Source of the DNA: Blastococcus saxobsidens DD2
GTDB taxonomy: Bacteria > Actinomycetota > Actinomycetes > Mycobacteriales > Geodermatophilaceae
Length of the DNA: 64,000 nt
NCBI RefSeq assembly: GCF_000284015.1
Contig: NC_016943.1
Coordinates: 3,141,541-3,205,540, forward strand
Reading direction: 5' to 3'
Made by a program: the position numbers and the translations under genes. Every line of letters begins with the position of its first letter. Positions within the stretch are counted from its first letter, which is position 1. The notes under the pieces were generated by a model that was not told where the DNA came from, searched no databases, and saw nothing but the letters and a program-made list of their open reading frames with translations. Shown one piece after another: positions 27,899 through 37,682 of this stretch.

Positions 27899-28945
27899 GT
27901 GGCGACTTCTCCGGGTGCCGATCCAGCCGTCGTCGGCCCGTATCTGGCCGCTGTGCTGAGGCACGAGCGCTGGCGATCGGTGACCGTCGAACTGATCGCG
28001 GCAGGCATGTCCAACCTCACCTACGTGGTGACGCCGGAAGGCGGTCCGCCCGACGATGCGGTGATCCTCCGCCGACCCCCGACCGGCGCGGTGCTGGCCA
28101 CCGCGCACGACATGGCGCGGGAGCACCGGGTGATCTCCGCACTCGGGCCGACGCCCGTGCCGGTGCCCCGGACCCTGCACCTGTGCACGGACCCCGCGGT
28201 GCTCGGCGCACCGTTCTACGTGATGGAGCGGGTCGCCGGGGTGCACGTCGCGCGGGACCTCCCGGCCGGGTACGCCGACTCCCCCGCCGAGCGCCGGGCG
28301 ATCGGCGACGCGCTCGTCGACACGCTGGGCGACCTGCACGCGGTGGACCCCGCCGCCGTGGGGCTGGCCGACTTCGGCCGGCCGGAGGGCTTCGTGGCCC
28401 GCCAGGTCCGCCGCTGGACGACGCAGTGGGAGGCGACCCGCGACCGCGACCGCCCCGACCTCGACGCGCTGGCGGCCCGGCTGGCCGCGACGGTGCCGGT
28501 CACCCAGCGGCCCGGGATCACGCACGGCGACTACCGGCTGGACAACTGCCTGCTCGACCCGGCCGCTCCCGGCCGGATCGCCGCGGTCCTCGACTGGGAG
28601 ATGTCCACCCTCGGCGACCCGCTCACCGATCTCGGGATGATGCTCGTCTACTGGCCCGAGGCCGGCGAGAACCGTCCCTCCTCGCAGAGCCCGGTGACCA
28701 CCCTGCCCGGCTTCCCCACCAGGCGGGAGGTGGCCGATCGCTACGCGGCGCGCACCGGGACCGACCTGTCGGCCCTGAACTGGTACGTGGCGTTCGGCTT
28801 CTTCAAGTTCGCCGCGATCATCGCGGGCATCCTGGCCCGCTCGGCGGCCGGGGCGATGGCGGGCAAGGACACCAGCGGCTACGCGGAACGCATCGACCCG
28901 TGCGTGGAGCTGGGACGCGCCGCGCTGGAGGACGGTTCGATCTAG
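27899..28945 (+). CDS. Phosphotransferase family protein (APH/ACAD10-like)
   Basis: The 348-residue protein-kinase-like phosphotransferase has an N-lobe with a glycine-containing strand pair (LIAAGMSNLTYVV). The catalytic Brenner motif ITHGDYRLDNCLL is near residue 205, and the metal-binding LDWEMSTLGDP near 230. These are diagnostic of the APH family, here the branch related to the N-terminal domain of ACAD10/11, which phosphorylates hydroxyacyl-CoA. The substrate is unknown. No acyl-CoA dehydrogenase gene lies next to it. The GTG start is leaderless-like. Confidence 0.88.
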   Translation: MATSPGADPAVVGPYLAAVLRHERWRSVTVELIAAGMSNLTYVVTPEGGPPDDAVILRRPPTGAVLATAHDMAREHRVISALGPTPVPVPRTLHLCTDPAVLGAPFYVMERVAGVHVARDLPAGYADSPAERRAIGDALVDTLGDLHAVDPAAVGLADFGRPEGFVARQVRRWTTQWEATRDRDRPDLDALAARLAATVPVTQRPGITHGDYRLDNCLLDPAAPGRIAAVLDWEMSTLGDPLTDLGMMLVYWPEAGENRPSSQSPVTTLPGFPTRREVADRYAARTGTDLSALNWYVAFGFFKFAAIIAGILARSAAGAMAGKDTSGYAERIDPCVELGRAALEDGSI

Positions 28946-29045
28946 GCCGCCCCGCGGCCCCTAAGCTCGGACCGACAGCCGCCCGCACCAGGACGTAGGC
29001 GCCCGCACCCTCCGCGCCGCGCCCCGCAACCCGCGAGGAGTCACC

Positions 29046-29594
29046 GTGACCGAGCGCTCCGTGCGCCCTGCGGTGCGCCCACGCAGCGGGCGGCGCCCGC
29101 TGCCGCCGCTCATCTTCCTGCTGGTGCTGGCGCTGGCGGCCGGGGCCGTGTGGTGGACGGTCATCCAGGAGGACCGGGCGCAGCGGGCCGAGGCGGCGCA
29201 GGCGTGTGAATCCGCGGAGGAGGCGCCGCCGCAGCTGGATCCCGCCACCGTCTCGGTGCGCGTCTTCAACGCCACCGACACCGGCGGGCTGGCCCAGAGC
29301 GTCGCCGAGGACCTGCGGGCGCGCGGATTCACCGTCGGGGAGGTCGCCAACGACCCGACCGACCGGCAGGTCGAGGGAGTGGGCGAGGTCCGGTACGGCC
29401 CCCGCGGCCGGGACGCCGCCCGGTTCCTCGCGGTCTTCGTGCCCGGGGCGGGCACGTACCGCGACACCCGGGCAGACGCGGTGGTGGACATCGTCCTCGG
29501 GCCGGAGTTCGTCTTCCCGGACAGCATGGCCACGCCGGAGGAGGTCGCCGCGGCGTTCACGCCTGCGGAGGAGGAGGCGGACACCGCCTGCTGA
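29046..29594 (+). CDS. LytR_C domain membrane-anchored protein
   Basis: The 182-residue protein has a basic cytoplasmic start, one transmembrane helix (about residues 20-40, LIFLLVLALAAGAVWWTV) and an external LytR cell-envelope C-terminal domain. The domain starts with VSVRVFNATDTGGLAQSVAEDL and includes the GFTVGEVAND strand. Stand-alone LytR_C proteins are common in actinobacteria and may help LytR-CpsA-Psr ligases attach polymers to peptidoglycan; that role is inferred. The GTG follows GAGGAG. It is convergent with the inositol-phosphatase gene. Confidence 0.85.
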   Translation: MTERSVRPAVRPRSGRRPLPPLIFLLVLALAAGAVWWTVIQEDRAQRAEAAQACESAEEAPPQLDPATVSVRVFNATDTGGLAQSVAEDLRARGFTVGEVANDPTDRQVEGVGEVRYGPRGRDAARFLAVFVPGAGTYRDTRADAVVDIVLGPEFVFPDSMATPEEVAAAFTPAEEEADTAC

Positions 29595-29604
29595 GAGCGT
29601 CGCC

Positions 29605-30435
29605 TCAGCGGTGCAGCTCGGCCAGCAGGTCGAGGAAGGGGCCGGCCACGGAGGGGGCCACCGCGATCACCATCGGGTCGCCCACCGGGCCGCCGGACAG
29701 GCCGGTGACGACCGCCCCGGCCTCCGCGGCCACCAGCGCGCCCGCCGCGTGGTCCCACGGGTTGAGGTCCAGCTCGTAGTAGGCGTCGACCCGCCCTGCG
29801 GCCACGGCGCAGAGGTCCAGGGCGGCACTGCCGAACCGCCGGATGTCACGCACCTGCGGGAGCAGCCGTGCCACGACCGCTCCCTGGGCGCGCCGCTGCT
29901 CCACCCGGTACCCGAAGCCGGTGGCGACCAACGTCCGGTCCAGTGCCCCCGGGCGGTTGACCGTGAGCCGGCGCACCGGCCGACCGGGCGACGCCAGCTC
30001 CGCCCCCCCGCCGGCCGTCGCGCTGAAGAGGCCCCCGGTGGCCACGTCGAGCACGACCCCGGCGGTCACCACGCCGTCGACCTCCGCAGCGACGGACACC
30101 GCGTAGGCGGGGACGTCGTAGAGGTAGTTCACCGTCCCGTCGATCGGGTCCACGATCCAGCGGACCCCGCTGGTCCCGTCCCGGGCGGCGCCCTCCTCCC
30201 CCAGCACCCCGTCGTCCGGGCGGGCCTCCAGCAGACGCCGCACCAGGAGCTCCTCGCTCGCCGCGTCCACCGCCGTCACGACGTCGACCGGGCTCGACTT
30301 GGTGGTCACGTGCCGGGCTGCGGTGTCGCGGCCACGGGCCACGAGGGCCCCCGCCTCCCGGGCGGCCGAGACGGCGAGCTCCAGCAGCGCACGCGGGTCC
30401 GGAGAAGCCGGGGTGGCGGCACGGGGCGGGGTCAC
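29605..30435 (-). CDS. suhB: Inositol monophosphatase family protein
   Basis: This 276-residue Mg2+-dependent phosphatase belongs to the inositol monophosphatase/SuhB family, which hydrolyses inositol 1-phosphate and related sugar phosphates. Metal and substrate motifs are LGEEGA near residue 80, VDPIDGTVNYLY near 100 and NPWDHAAGALVAAEAGA near 220. It may contribute inositol for phosphatidylinositol or mycothiol, both typical of actinobacteria; that is inference. It is divergent from ppgK with a 58-bp gap. Confidence 0.9.
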   Translation of the reverse strand: MTPPRAATPASPDPRALLELAVSAAREAGALVARGRDTAARHVTTKSSPVDVVTAVDAASEELLVRRLLEARPDDGVLGEEGAARDGTSGVRWIVDPIDGTVNYLYDVPAYAVSVAAEVDGVVTAGVVLDVATGGLFSATAGGGAELASPGRPVRRLTVNRPGALDRTLVATGFGYRVEQRRAQGAVVARLLPQVRDIRRFGSAALDLCAVAAGRVDAYYELDLNPWDHAAGALVAAEAGAVVTGLSGGPVGDPMVIAVAPSVAGPFLDLLAELHR

Positions 30436-30481
30436 GACGCCGATCCTGCCGCAGCGGTGACCACGCCGTGGACGCGATCAC

Positions 30482-30487
30482 TAACCT
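30482..30487 (+). promoter_or_regulatory. -10 box for a leaderless ppgK transcript
   Basis: TAACCT precedes the GTG at 30494 by 6 bases; there is no ribosome-binding site. Confidence 0.55.
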
Positions 30488-30493
30488 GTCCGT

Positions 30494-31237
30494 GTGCAGG
30501 GCTTCGGGGTGGACATCGGCGGCAGCGGCATCAAGGGGTGCCTGGTCGACCTGAACCAGGGCCGGCTCGTCGGCGAACGGCAGCGGATCGAGACACCGCA
30601 GCCCTCGCTGCCGGAACCGGTGTACGACGTCGTGGCCCGGATCGTCGGCGCCTTCGAGTGGGCCGGCCGGGTCGGCGTCACGTTTCCCGGGGTGATGAAG
30701 GCCGGGGTGGCGCACACGGCGGCCAACGTGGACAAGAGCTGGCTGGGCACCGACGTGGACTCGGGTCTCAGCAGCCGCATCCCCGGCTCGGTGGAGACGC
30801 TCAACGACGCCGACGCCGCCGGGCTGGCCGAGATGCGCTACGGCGCCGGCCGTGACCGGGGCGGCGTCGTGCTGATGCTCACATTCGGCACCGGCATCGG
30901 CAGCGCGCTGTTCGTCGACGGGCGGCTGGTGCCCAACACCGAGTTCGGCCACATCCAGGTCGACGGCGAGGACGGCGAGCGGCGGGCGTCGGCGGCCGCC
31001 CGTGAGCGCGAGGAACTCACCTACCCCGAGTGGGCGAAGCGCGTCGACCGGTACCTGGACGTCCTGGAGGCAGGCCTCTGGCCGGATCTGATCATCGTCG
31101 GCGGCGGGGTGAGCAAGAAGGCGCACAAGTGGGTGCCGTTGCTGTCCACCCGCACCCCCGTGGTGCCGGCCGAGCTGCAGAACGACGCCGGGATCGTGGG
31201 CGCCGCACTGGCCGCCGCGGAACGCCCCGAGCGCTGA
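30494..31237 (+). CDS. ppgK: Polyphosphate glucokinase
   Basis: PpgK phosphorylates glucose to glucose 6-phosphate using inorganic polyphosphate or ATP. The 247-residue ROK-type protein opens with [12 protein letters not shown] (phosphate 1 loop) and has [12 protein letters not shown] (phosphate 2/glucose region). The PpgK-typical [11 protein letters not shown] carries acidic residues contacting the sugar, and [14 protein letters not shown] is near the end. It is next to suhB and the sigma factor gene, the standard actinobacterial order. The start is leaderless-like. Confidence 0.94.
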   Translation: MQGFGVDIGGSGIKGCLVDLNQGRLVGERQRIETPQPSLPEPVYDVVARIVGAFEWAGRVGVTFPGVMKAGVAHTAANVDKSWLGTDVDSGLSSRIPGSVETLNDADAAGLAEMRYGAGRDRGGVVLMLTFGTGIGSALFVDGRLVPNTEFGHIQVDGEDGERRASAAAREREELTYPEWAKRVDRYLDVLEAGLWPDLIIVGGGVSKKAHKWVPLLSTRTPVVPAELQNDAGIVGAALAAAERPER

Positions 31238-31285
31238 GCCGACCGGTTCCGCCCCGTCCGAGCGAGGGCCTCGGATCCGAGGCGC

Positions 31286-31313
31286 TGGTTTCGCCCGCAG
31301 ACGCCGTTACAAT
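31286..31313 (+). promoter_or_regulatory. Promoter of the principal sigma factor gene
   Basis: A strong -10 (TACAAT at 31308-31313) follows a TGGTTT -35-like box at 31286-31291 with a 16-base spacer. It leaves a leader of about 165 bases before the GTG at 31484, which ends in GGAAGGAA. Confidence 0.6.
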
Positions 31314-31483
31314 GGTGACGCCCCAGCCCGTCGCCCTCCAGCCGGGAGGGATTCCCCCGTCCCGATCGCGGTCAAACGCCGCGCCGGTCCGCGGGTCCTC
31401 CGGTCCTCGAGAGCCCAGGCGGAGCCGCTGCCCGCGGACCACACGGTCCCCGGGGAACGAACCCAGTACGGGAAGGAACCTGA

Positions 31484-32836
<1,353 letters not shown>

Positions 32837-32844
32837 GCGATGAC

Positions 32845-32882
32845 ACGAGGGCCCGGTGTGCGATCGCACACCGGGCCCTCGT
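32845..32882. terminator. Perfect-palindrome terminator of rpoD
   Basis: A 38-base uninterrupted palindrome (each half ACGAGGGCCCGGTGTGCGA or its complement) starts 9 bases after the rpoD stop. It can form a 17-18-bp stem with a minimal loop. Confidence 0.85.
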
Positions 32883-32896
32883 CGTCGCGCACCCTT

Positions 32897-33045
32897 GTCG
32901 TCCCGAGTGGGCCCGGAGGATCCGCGCAGGGCCGGCGCAGCGGCTCCGCGCCACCGGGAACGGCACCTGGCCGCGGTGCGGTTCGGAGGACCCCCGTGTC
33001 ATGGCGCCACACGACCGGGGGACGGCACCCTGGCCGCGGTGTGAC
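32897..33045 (+). repeat. Intergenic repeat element, copy set A
   Basis: It begins TCGTCCCGAGTGGGCCCGGA and contains GGGAACGGCACCTGG and GGGGGACGGCACCCTGG about 65 bases apart, each followed by CGCGGTG. It is the reverse complement of the tandem units at 37.04-37.34 kb, including the flanking CCCGAGTGG...TCCGCGCAGGG boundary, so the same element occurs in two intergenic spacers in opposite orientation. Confidence 0.75.
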
Positions 33046-33368
33046 CCGGATGGGTCACAGACTGATAGCGGCCGGTGTATGCCGACACCTGTCGGGTAGA
33101 CGGCGTAGCGTGGGCGCCGTCAGAACAGCAGCGGACCCACGGTCCGGCCGGTTCCCACCGGACGGGCAGACGACCACCAGCACGTGCACCACCAGTTCCA
33201 CCCAGTGACGTCCCCTGCTGAACCCGCTCCGCCCACGCCCGGTGTGTTACGGACTCATCTCTTTCGGCGAGTCCACGACGATCCGGGCGGGAACGGGAAT
33301 CCGAGGGGCCATCCTGGCGCTGTGCAGGAGGCCGATCCGCAGCCGCGGGTCCGTGCGGTAGAGAGCGA

Positions 33369-33596
33369 GTGATGACCCAGATGACCCAGACGCTGACGAC
33401 GACCCCCGCCGCCGACGACCTGGTCGTGCCGTTCCACTGCGACCGCTGTGGTGCCCTGGCCAAGGTCCGTGTCGTGCTCGCCAGCGGCAGCGATCTCGTG
33501 TTCTGCGGGCACCACGCCCGCGAGTACGAGAGCAAGCTCCGCGACATCGCCGTCGACATCATCGACACAGAGGGCGAGCAGCACGTAACCGCGTGA
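33369..33596 (+). CDS. DUF7455 family small zinc-ribbon-like protein
   Basis: This 75-residue protein has a Thr/Gln-rich start and then VPFHCDRCGALAKVRVVL and DLVFCGHHAREYE, giving a C-x2-C pair plus Cys-Gly-His-His, a likely metal site. It is a short actinobacterial protein usually found next to the principal sigma factor. The gene can start at GTG 33369 or the adjacent ATG 33372. The function is unknown. Confidence 0.85.
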   Translation: MMTQMTQTLTTTPAADDLVVPFHCDRCGALAKVRVVLASGSDLVFCGHHAREYESKLRDIAVDIIDTEGEQHVTA

Positions 33597-33738
33597 GGGA
33601 GGCGATATCGTCGCGCCCGCGATGACCGCCTCACCCGACGACGCCGCCGCGTCCGATGCCCCGCCTCGTGCGGGCACCGGGCCGGCGGCTCCGTCGTCTC
33701 CGGGGACCCCCGGTCGGCGGCAACCGGAGGAACCCCCC

Positions 33739-35928
33739 ATGTCCCAGCAGTCCCCCTCGTCCGACGAGACCGTACGGATGCGGACCGACGGCACCGACGG
33801 GCGCCCGCAGCCGACCAGCACGTCCCAGGCGTTCGGGACCGAGCCGGACGACACCCGGCCGGTCGGCCGGGACTGGCAGCGCGGCGCCCCTGAGCGCGCG
33901 CCGGGCGTTCCCACGGACGAGCGCGCGGCGCTCCCCACGGACGACGATCCAGCTGTCCCCCCCGTCACCGCGAAGGCCGACGAGGCCGACGGCACCCAGC
34001 GCTTCGATCGCGTCAGCCCCGCGCCGGCACCGGAGGACGACACCGCGCGGACCGCCGTGGTGCCGCCCCTGGACCCCGGAGGGGACTCGCCCTCCGGGCC
34101 CCCCTCCGACCACCGGCCGCCGGCGGGCAGCCCCCGCGGCCCGCGTGGCCCGTGGTGGCGGCGCCGTACGGCCCTGGTCCCCGCCGGGCTCCTCGCCGTG
34201 CTGGCCGCCGCCTACGGCGTGGACCTGCTGGCAGCCTCCGGCGAGATACCGCGGAACACCGTGGTGGCCGGCGTCGACGTCGGTGGGCTCGCTCCCGCGC
34301 GCGCGGCACAACTGCTCGAGGAGGAGCTCGCTCCCCGCGTGGTGGCCGACCACACGGTCACCGCGGCCGACGTGACCGGCACGCTCTCCCCCGCCACCGC
34401 CGGCATCACCCTCGACGTCGCCCGCACCGTGGACGCCGCCGAGGACCAGCCGCTGAACCCCTGGACCCGACTGGTCACCGTCTTCTCCGACCGCGAGGTC
34501 GAGCCGGTCATCACCGGCGAGGAGACGGCGCTGGCCGCCCAGATCGAGGGCATCGCCGCGCAGGTCGACCGCGCCCCCCAGGACGCGACGATCGCGATCG
34601 AGGGCACCACCCCGTCGGTCGTGGAGCCGGCGGACGGCCGGGCCCTGGACCGCGACGGCGCGGCCGAGGCGATCACCGACGCGCTGGCCTCCGGCGGCGA
34701 CCCCAGCGTGCCCATCGAGCTGCCCGTCGACGTCACGCGCGTCGACGTCGACGTCCAGGAGGCCGAGCGGGTCCTGGAGGAGACGGTCACCCCGGCGCTG
34801 TCCGCGCCGGTGCGGGTCGTCAGCCAGGACGGCGGCACCTCCGCAGAGGTCCCGGTCGAGGCGATCGCCGCGGCGCTGACGTTCACCCCCCAGGACGACG
34901 GCGAACTCGCCGTGGGGCTGGATGCCCCGGCCCTGCAGGCCGCGCTCGGCGACGAGCTGGGCGCCTTCGGCACGCCCGCCCAGGACGCCCGGTTCGAGGT
35001 CTCCGGTGGCGCGGTCACCGTCGTGCCGTCGGTCGACGGGACCGGGATCGCGCCGGCGCAGCTCGTCGAGCAGCTGCTGCCCGTGCTCGACGACGAGGCG
35101 CCGCGGAGCGTCACCGCCGAGCTCGGTCCGGTCCCGGCGGAGTTCACCACCGCCGAGGCCGAGGCGCTCGGCATCCGCGAGGAGATCTCGAGCTTCACCA
35201 CGAGGATCGGCAACCCGGCCAGCGGCGAGAACATCCGGGTGGTGGCCAAGGAGGTCGACGGCGCGGTGATCATGCCGGGCGAGACCTTCAGCCTCAACGG
35301 CTTCACCGGCCCCCGGGGGACCGCTCAGGGGTACGTGGAGGCCGGCGTGATCAACAACGGCGAGTTCACCACCGCCGTCGGTGGCGGCATCAGCCAGTTC
35401 GCCACGACGATGTTCAACGCGGTGTTCTTCGCCGGCCTCGAGGACGTCTTCCACAAACCGCACAGCTACTACATCAGCCGCTACCCGGCCGGCCGCGAGG
35501 CGACCGTCTACTACGACTCGATCGACCTCACGTGGCGCAACGACGGGGACACCGGCGTCTACGTCGACACGGCGTGGACGCCCGAGTCGCTCACCGTGAC
35601 CTTCTACGGGACCGAGCGCTACGAGATCCAGTCGGTCAGCAGCGAGCGGTACAACATCCGGCAGCCCGTGGTGCAGGACAAGCCCGACAGCCCCACCTGC
35701 GAGCCGCAGTCGGGGTCGACCGGCTTCGACATCACCGTGACCCGCATCTTCCGCGACCTCACCACGGGCGCGGAGCTGAAGCGGGAGAACTTCGTGACCC
35801 GGTACGCCGCCGAGCCGATCATCAACTGCGTCCCTGCCGAGCCGCCCGCGCCGGCTCCCGAGGGCACCGCCCCCAGCCCCGCGCCGGCGCCCGGCGGACG
35901 TCGGCCGGCGCACGGACGGGCGGCCTGA
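33739..35928 (+). CDS. VanW family protein with peptidoglycan-binding-like domains
   Basis: The 729-residue envelope protein has a 140-residue acidic/Pro-rich, probably disordered cytoplasmic region, a transmembrane helix (ALVPAGLLAVLAAAYGVDLL), then external repeats of the YoaR/PG_binding_4 type (GVDVGGLAPARAAQLLEEEL opens the first). The VanW domain follows (IVAKEVDG...GETFSLNGFTGPR, GGGISQFATTMFNAVFFAGL). A Pro/Ala-rich tail closes it. It probably acts in peptidoglycan maintenance. The ATG at 33739 has GGAGGAAC upstream; an in-frame ATG at 33622 would add 39 low-complexity residues. Confidence 0.85.
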   Translation: MSQQSPSSDETVRMRTDGTDGRPQPTSTSQAFGTEPDDTRPVGRDWQRGAPERAPGVPTDERAALPTDDDPAVPPVTAKADEADGTQRFDRVSPAPAPEDDTARTAVVPPLDPGGDSPSGPPSDHRPPAGSPRGPRGPWWRRRTALVPAGLLAVLAAAYGVDLLAASGEIPRNTVVAGVDVGGLAPARAAQLLEEELAPRVVADHTVTAADVTGTLSPATAGITLDVARTVDAAEDQPLNPWTRLVTVFSDREVEPVITGEETALAAQIEGIAAQVDRAPQDATIAIEGTTPSVVEPADGRALDRDGAAEAITDALASGGDPSVPIELPVDVTRVDVDVQEAERVLEETVTPALSAPVRVVSQDGGTSAEVPVEAIAAALTFTPQDDGELAVGLDAPALQAALGDELGAFGTPAQDARFEVSGGAVTVVPSVDGTGIAPAQLVEQLLPVLDDEAPRSVTAELGPVPAEFTTAEAEALGIREEISSFTTRIGNPASGENIRVVAKEVDGAVIMPGETFSLNGFTGPRGTAQGYVEAGVINNGEFTTAVGGGISQFATTMFNAVFFAGLEDVFHKPHSYYISRYPAGREATVYYDSIDLTWRNDGDTGVYVDTAWTPESLTVTFYGTERYEIQSVSSERYNIRQPVVQDKPDSPTCEPQSGSTGFDITVTRIFRDLTTGAELKRENFVTRYAAEPIINCVPAEPPAPAPEGTAPSPAPAPGGRRPAHGRAA

Positions 35929-35977
35929 CGCCGGCTGCCGGACCGATCGGACACCACCCGCCGTGCACACTGTGCAG

Positions 35978-37036
35978 GTGAGCGCCGTCCTGCCCAGCGA
36001 CTCGCCCACCCGGACCGGGGCGGGGGAGCCCACGGCCGCGAGCCCCGCCACGTCCGGCTCGACGCGGACGGACACCACGGCACCTCCGAAGCTGCGCCAC
36101 TGGCCCACGCCGGTACGGGTACCGCTGCAGGTGGCCGGCCGGACGCTGGCGAAGGCGTGGCAGGACCGCATCCTCGGGCTGTCGGCCGAGGCGGCGTTCT
36201 GGCAGATCCTGTCGGTCCCGCCGCTGCTCATCGGGCTGCTCGGCTCGCTGGGCTACCTGGGTGCCCTCATCGGGAACGACGCCGTCAGCCAGATCGAGGA
36301 GCGTCTGCTCGACGCCTCCGCGCGGGCACTCACCACGGACGTGGTCGACGGCCTGGTGCAGCCCACGCTGACCGACATCCTGGGCTCGGGCCGCCTCGAG
36401 GTGGTCAGCCTCGGCTTCCTGCTGTCGCTCTGGGCGGGCTCCTCGGCCACCGCGACCTTCATGAACACCATCGTCATCGCCTACGACCAGCGGGACGTGC
36501 GCGGCCCGATCCGCACCCGGCTGAAGGCCCTGTGGCTGTTCGTCGTCGGGATGTTCCTGGCGGTGCTCACGCTGCCGCTGCTGGTGCTCGGCCGGGACGT
36601 GCTGATCACACTCGTCCCACCGGACTGGCGGAACACCACGGACATGCTCATCGGCGCGGTCTACTGGCCGATCGTGGTGGTGGGCCTGCTGCTGGGCCTG
36701 ACCAGCTTCTTCCACGTCGTGCTGCCGAACCGGCTGCCGTGGCGGCGCCACCTGCCCGGCGCGCTGCTCAGCCTGGGGTTCTTCCTGGTGGCCGCACTGC
36801 TGCTGCGCGCGTACGTCACCGACATCCTCACCACGGCGCTGCCCTACGGAGCGCTGGCCGCTCCCATCGCCGCCCTGCTGTTCTGCTTCTTCTTCGGCAT
36901 GGCGGTGCTGCTGGGCGCCGAGCTCAACGCCACCATCCAGTCCCGCTGGCCGGCACCGCTGCGCCGGCACGACCGGCGCCGGAAGGCCCGCCGCCAGGCA
37001 AAGCTGGAACAGGAGGCCCGCCGCCTCGGGCTGTGA
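35978..37036 (+). CDS. YihY/BrkB-type membrane protein
   Basis: The 352-residue membrane protein of the YihY/virulence-factor BrkB family has six or so helices between residues 65 and 325. The family opening WQDRILGLSAEAAFWQIL is followed by PLLIGLLGSLGY, and FFFGMAVLLGAELNATIQSRW is near the end. Despite an old RNase BN label the family has no known nuclease activity; the role is unknown. A GTG at 35978 is preferred (CACACT box 6 bases upstream); GTG 35963 adds five residues. The tail is strongly basic. Confidence 0.87.
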   Translation: MSAVLPSDSPTRTGAGEPTAASPATSGSTRTDTTAPPKLRHWPTPVRVPLQVAGRTLAKAWQDRILGLSAEAAFWQILSVPPLLIGLLGSLGYLGALIGNDAVSQIEERLLDASARALTTDVVDGLVQPTLTDILGSGRLEVVSLGFLLSLWAGSSATATFMNTIVIAYDQRDVRGPIRTRLKALWLFVVGMFLAVLTLPLLVLGRDVLITLVPPDWRNTTDMLIGAVYWPIVVVGLLLGLTSFFHVVLPNRLPWRRHLPGALLSLGFFLVAALLLRAYVTDILTTALPYGALAAPIAALLFCFFFGMAVLLGAELNATIQSRWPAPLRRHDRRRKARRQAKLEQEARRLGL

Positions 37037-37340
37037 CACCGCCGTGACATCGCGGTTCTCCGGACCGCACCGCCGTGACATCGCGGTCCTCCTGACCGCA
37101 CCGCCGCCAGGTGCCGTCCCCGGCTGCGCTGAGCGCCTCCGTCGTCCCTGCGCGGACCATGACCTCGCGCTCCTCCGGACCGCACCGCGACCAGGTGCCG
37201 TCCCCCGGCTGCGCTGAGCGCCTCCGTCGTCCCTGCGCGGACCATGACCTCGCGCTCCTCCGGACCGCACCGCGACCAGGTGCCGTCCCCCGGCTGCGCT
37301 GAGCGCCTCCGTCGTCCCTGCGCGGACCCCTCCGGGGTCC
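37037..37340. repeat. Tandem 85-bp intergenic repeats, copy set B
   Basis: Two identical 85-base units (37151-37235 and 37236-37320) start CGCGGACCATGACCTCG and include CCGCGACCAGGTGCCGTCC. A diverged unit precedes them from about 37074, with a partial one from 37040, and a partial unit follows from 37321. The array fills the 326-bp spacer between the YihY-like and DUF3039 genes. The same element, reverse-complemented, occurs at 32897-33045. Confidence 0.85.
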
Positions 37341-37362
37341 ACTCGGGAAGACCAGGCCTTCC

Positions 37363-37593
37363 TCAGTCCTTCTTGAGCTGCTGGTAGACCTCCTTGCAGG
37401 CCGGGCACACCGGGCTGCCGGGCTTGGGGCTCTTGGTGACCGGGAAGACCTCGCCGCACAGCGCCTCGACGAGGGTGCCCATGACGGCGCTCTCGGCGAT
37501 CTTGTTCTTCTTGACGTAGTGGAAGACCTCGTTGGCGTTGCCGGTGTCCGATTCGCGGACGTCCGGCCGCTCGAGGATGTCGCTGCTGCTCAT
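37363..37593 (-). CDS. DUF3039 family protein
   Basis: This 76-residue protein of the actinobacterial DUF3039 family has HYVKKNKIAESAVMG in the middle and cysteines in LCGEVF and VCPACKEVY, which with the His form a probable metal site. It is usually next to YihY-like or psuG-like genes in this order. The ATG has a short purine stretch upstream. The function is unknown. Confidence 0.88.
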   Translation of the reverse strand: MSSSDILERPDVRESDTGNANEVFHYVKKNKIAESAVMGTLVEALCGEVFPVTKSPKPGSPVCPACKEVYQQLKKD

Positions 37594-37670
37594 GCGGGCT
37601 CCCTGCTCGACGGTCGGGTCGTGCGGTCGGCGCGCGGCCGGGGGGCCGCGGTGCTCCCGCACCCGCCCAC

Positions 37671-37676
37671 CATGAT
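37671..37676 (+). promoter_or_regulatory. Possible -10 box ahead of psuG
   Basis: CATGAT lies 6 bases before the GTG at 37683. It departs from the TANNNT consensus at the first base, so it is weaker than the other leaderless cases. Confidence 0.35.
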
Positions 37677-37682
37677 GACAGG

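Larger units (their letters stand above)
32837..33368. other. 532-bp spacer between rpoD and DUF7455 genes
   Basis: It holds the rpoD terminator, then two copies of an intergenic repeat (32897-33045), then about 320 bases without a gene. The last part contains a hairpin GGACTC...GAGTCC near 33250-33275 and must carry the promoter of the DUF7455 gene. I see no protein-like frame. Confidence 0.5.

Noticed and set aside
33631..36231. An 866-codon open frame on the minus strand opposite the VanW-like gene
   Set aside because: It is antisense to a clearly conserved protein and its translation is dominated by Arg, Gly, Val, Asp and Leu in the pattern produced by GC-biased third positions.
37037..37340. 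Tandem 85-bp units considered as a CRISPR array
   Set aside because: There are no unique spacers of constant length, the units abut directly, no cas gene is near, and a related unit occurs in another spacer in the opposite orientation.
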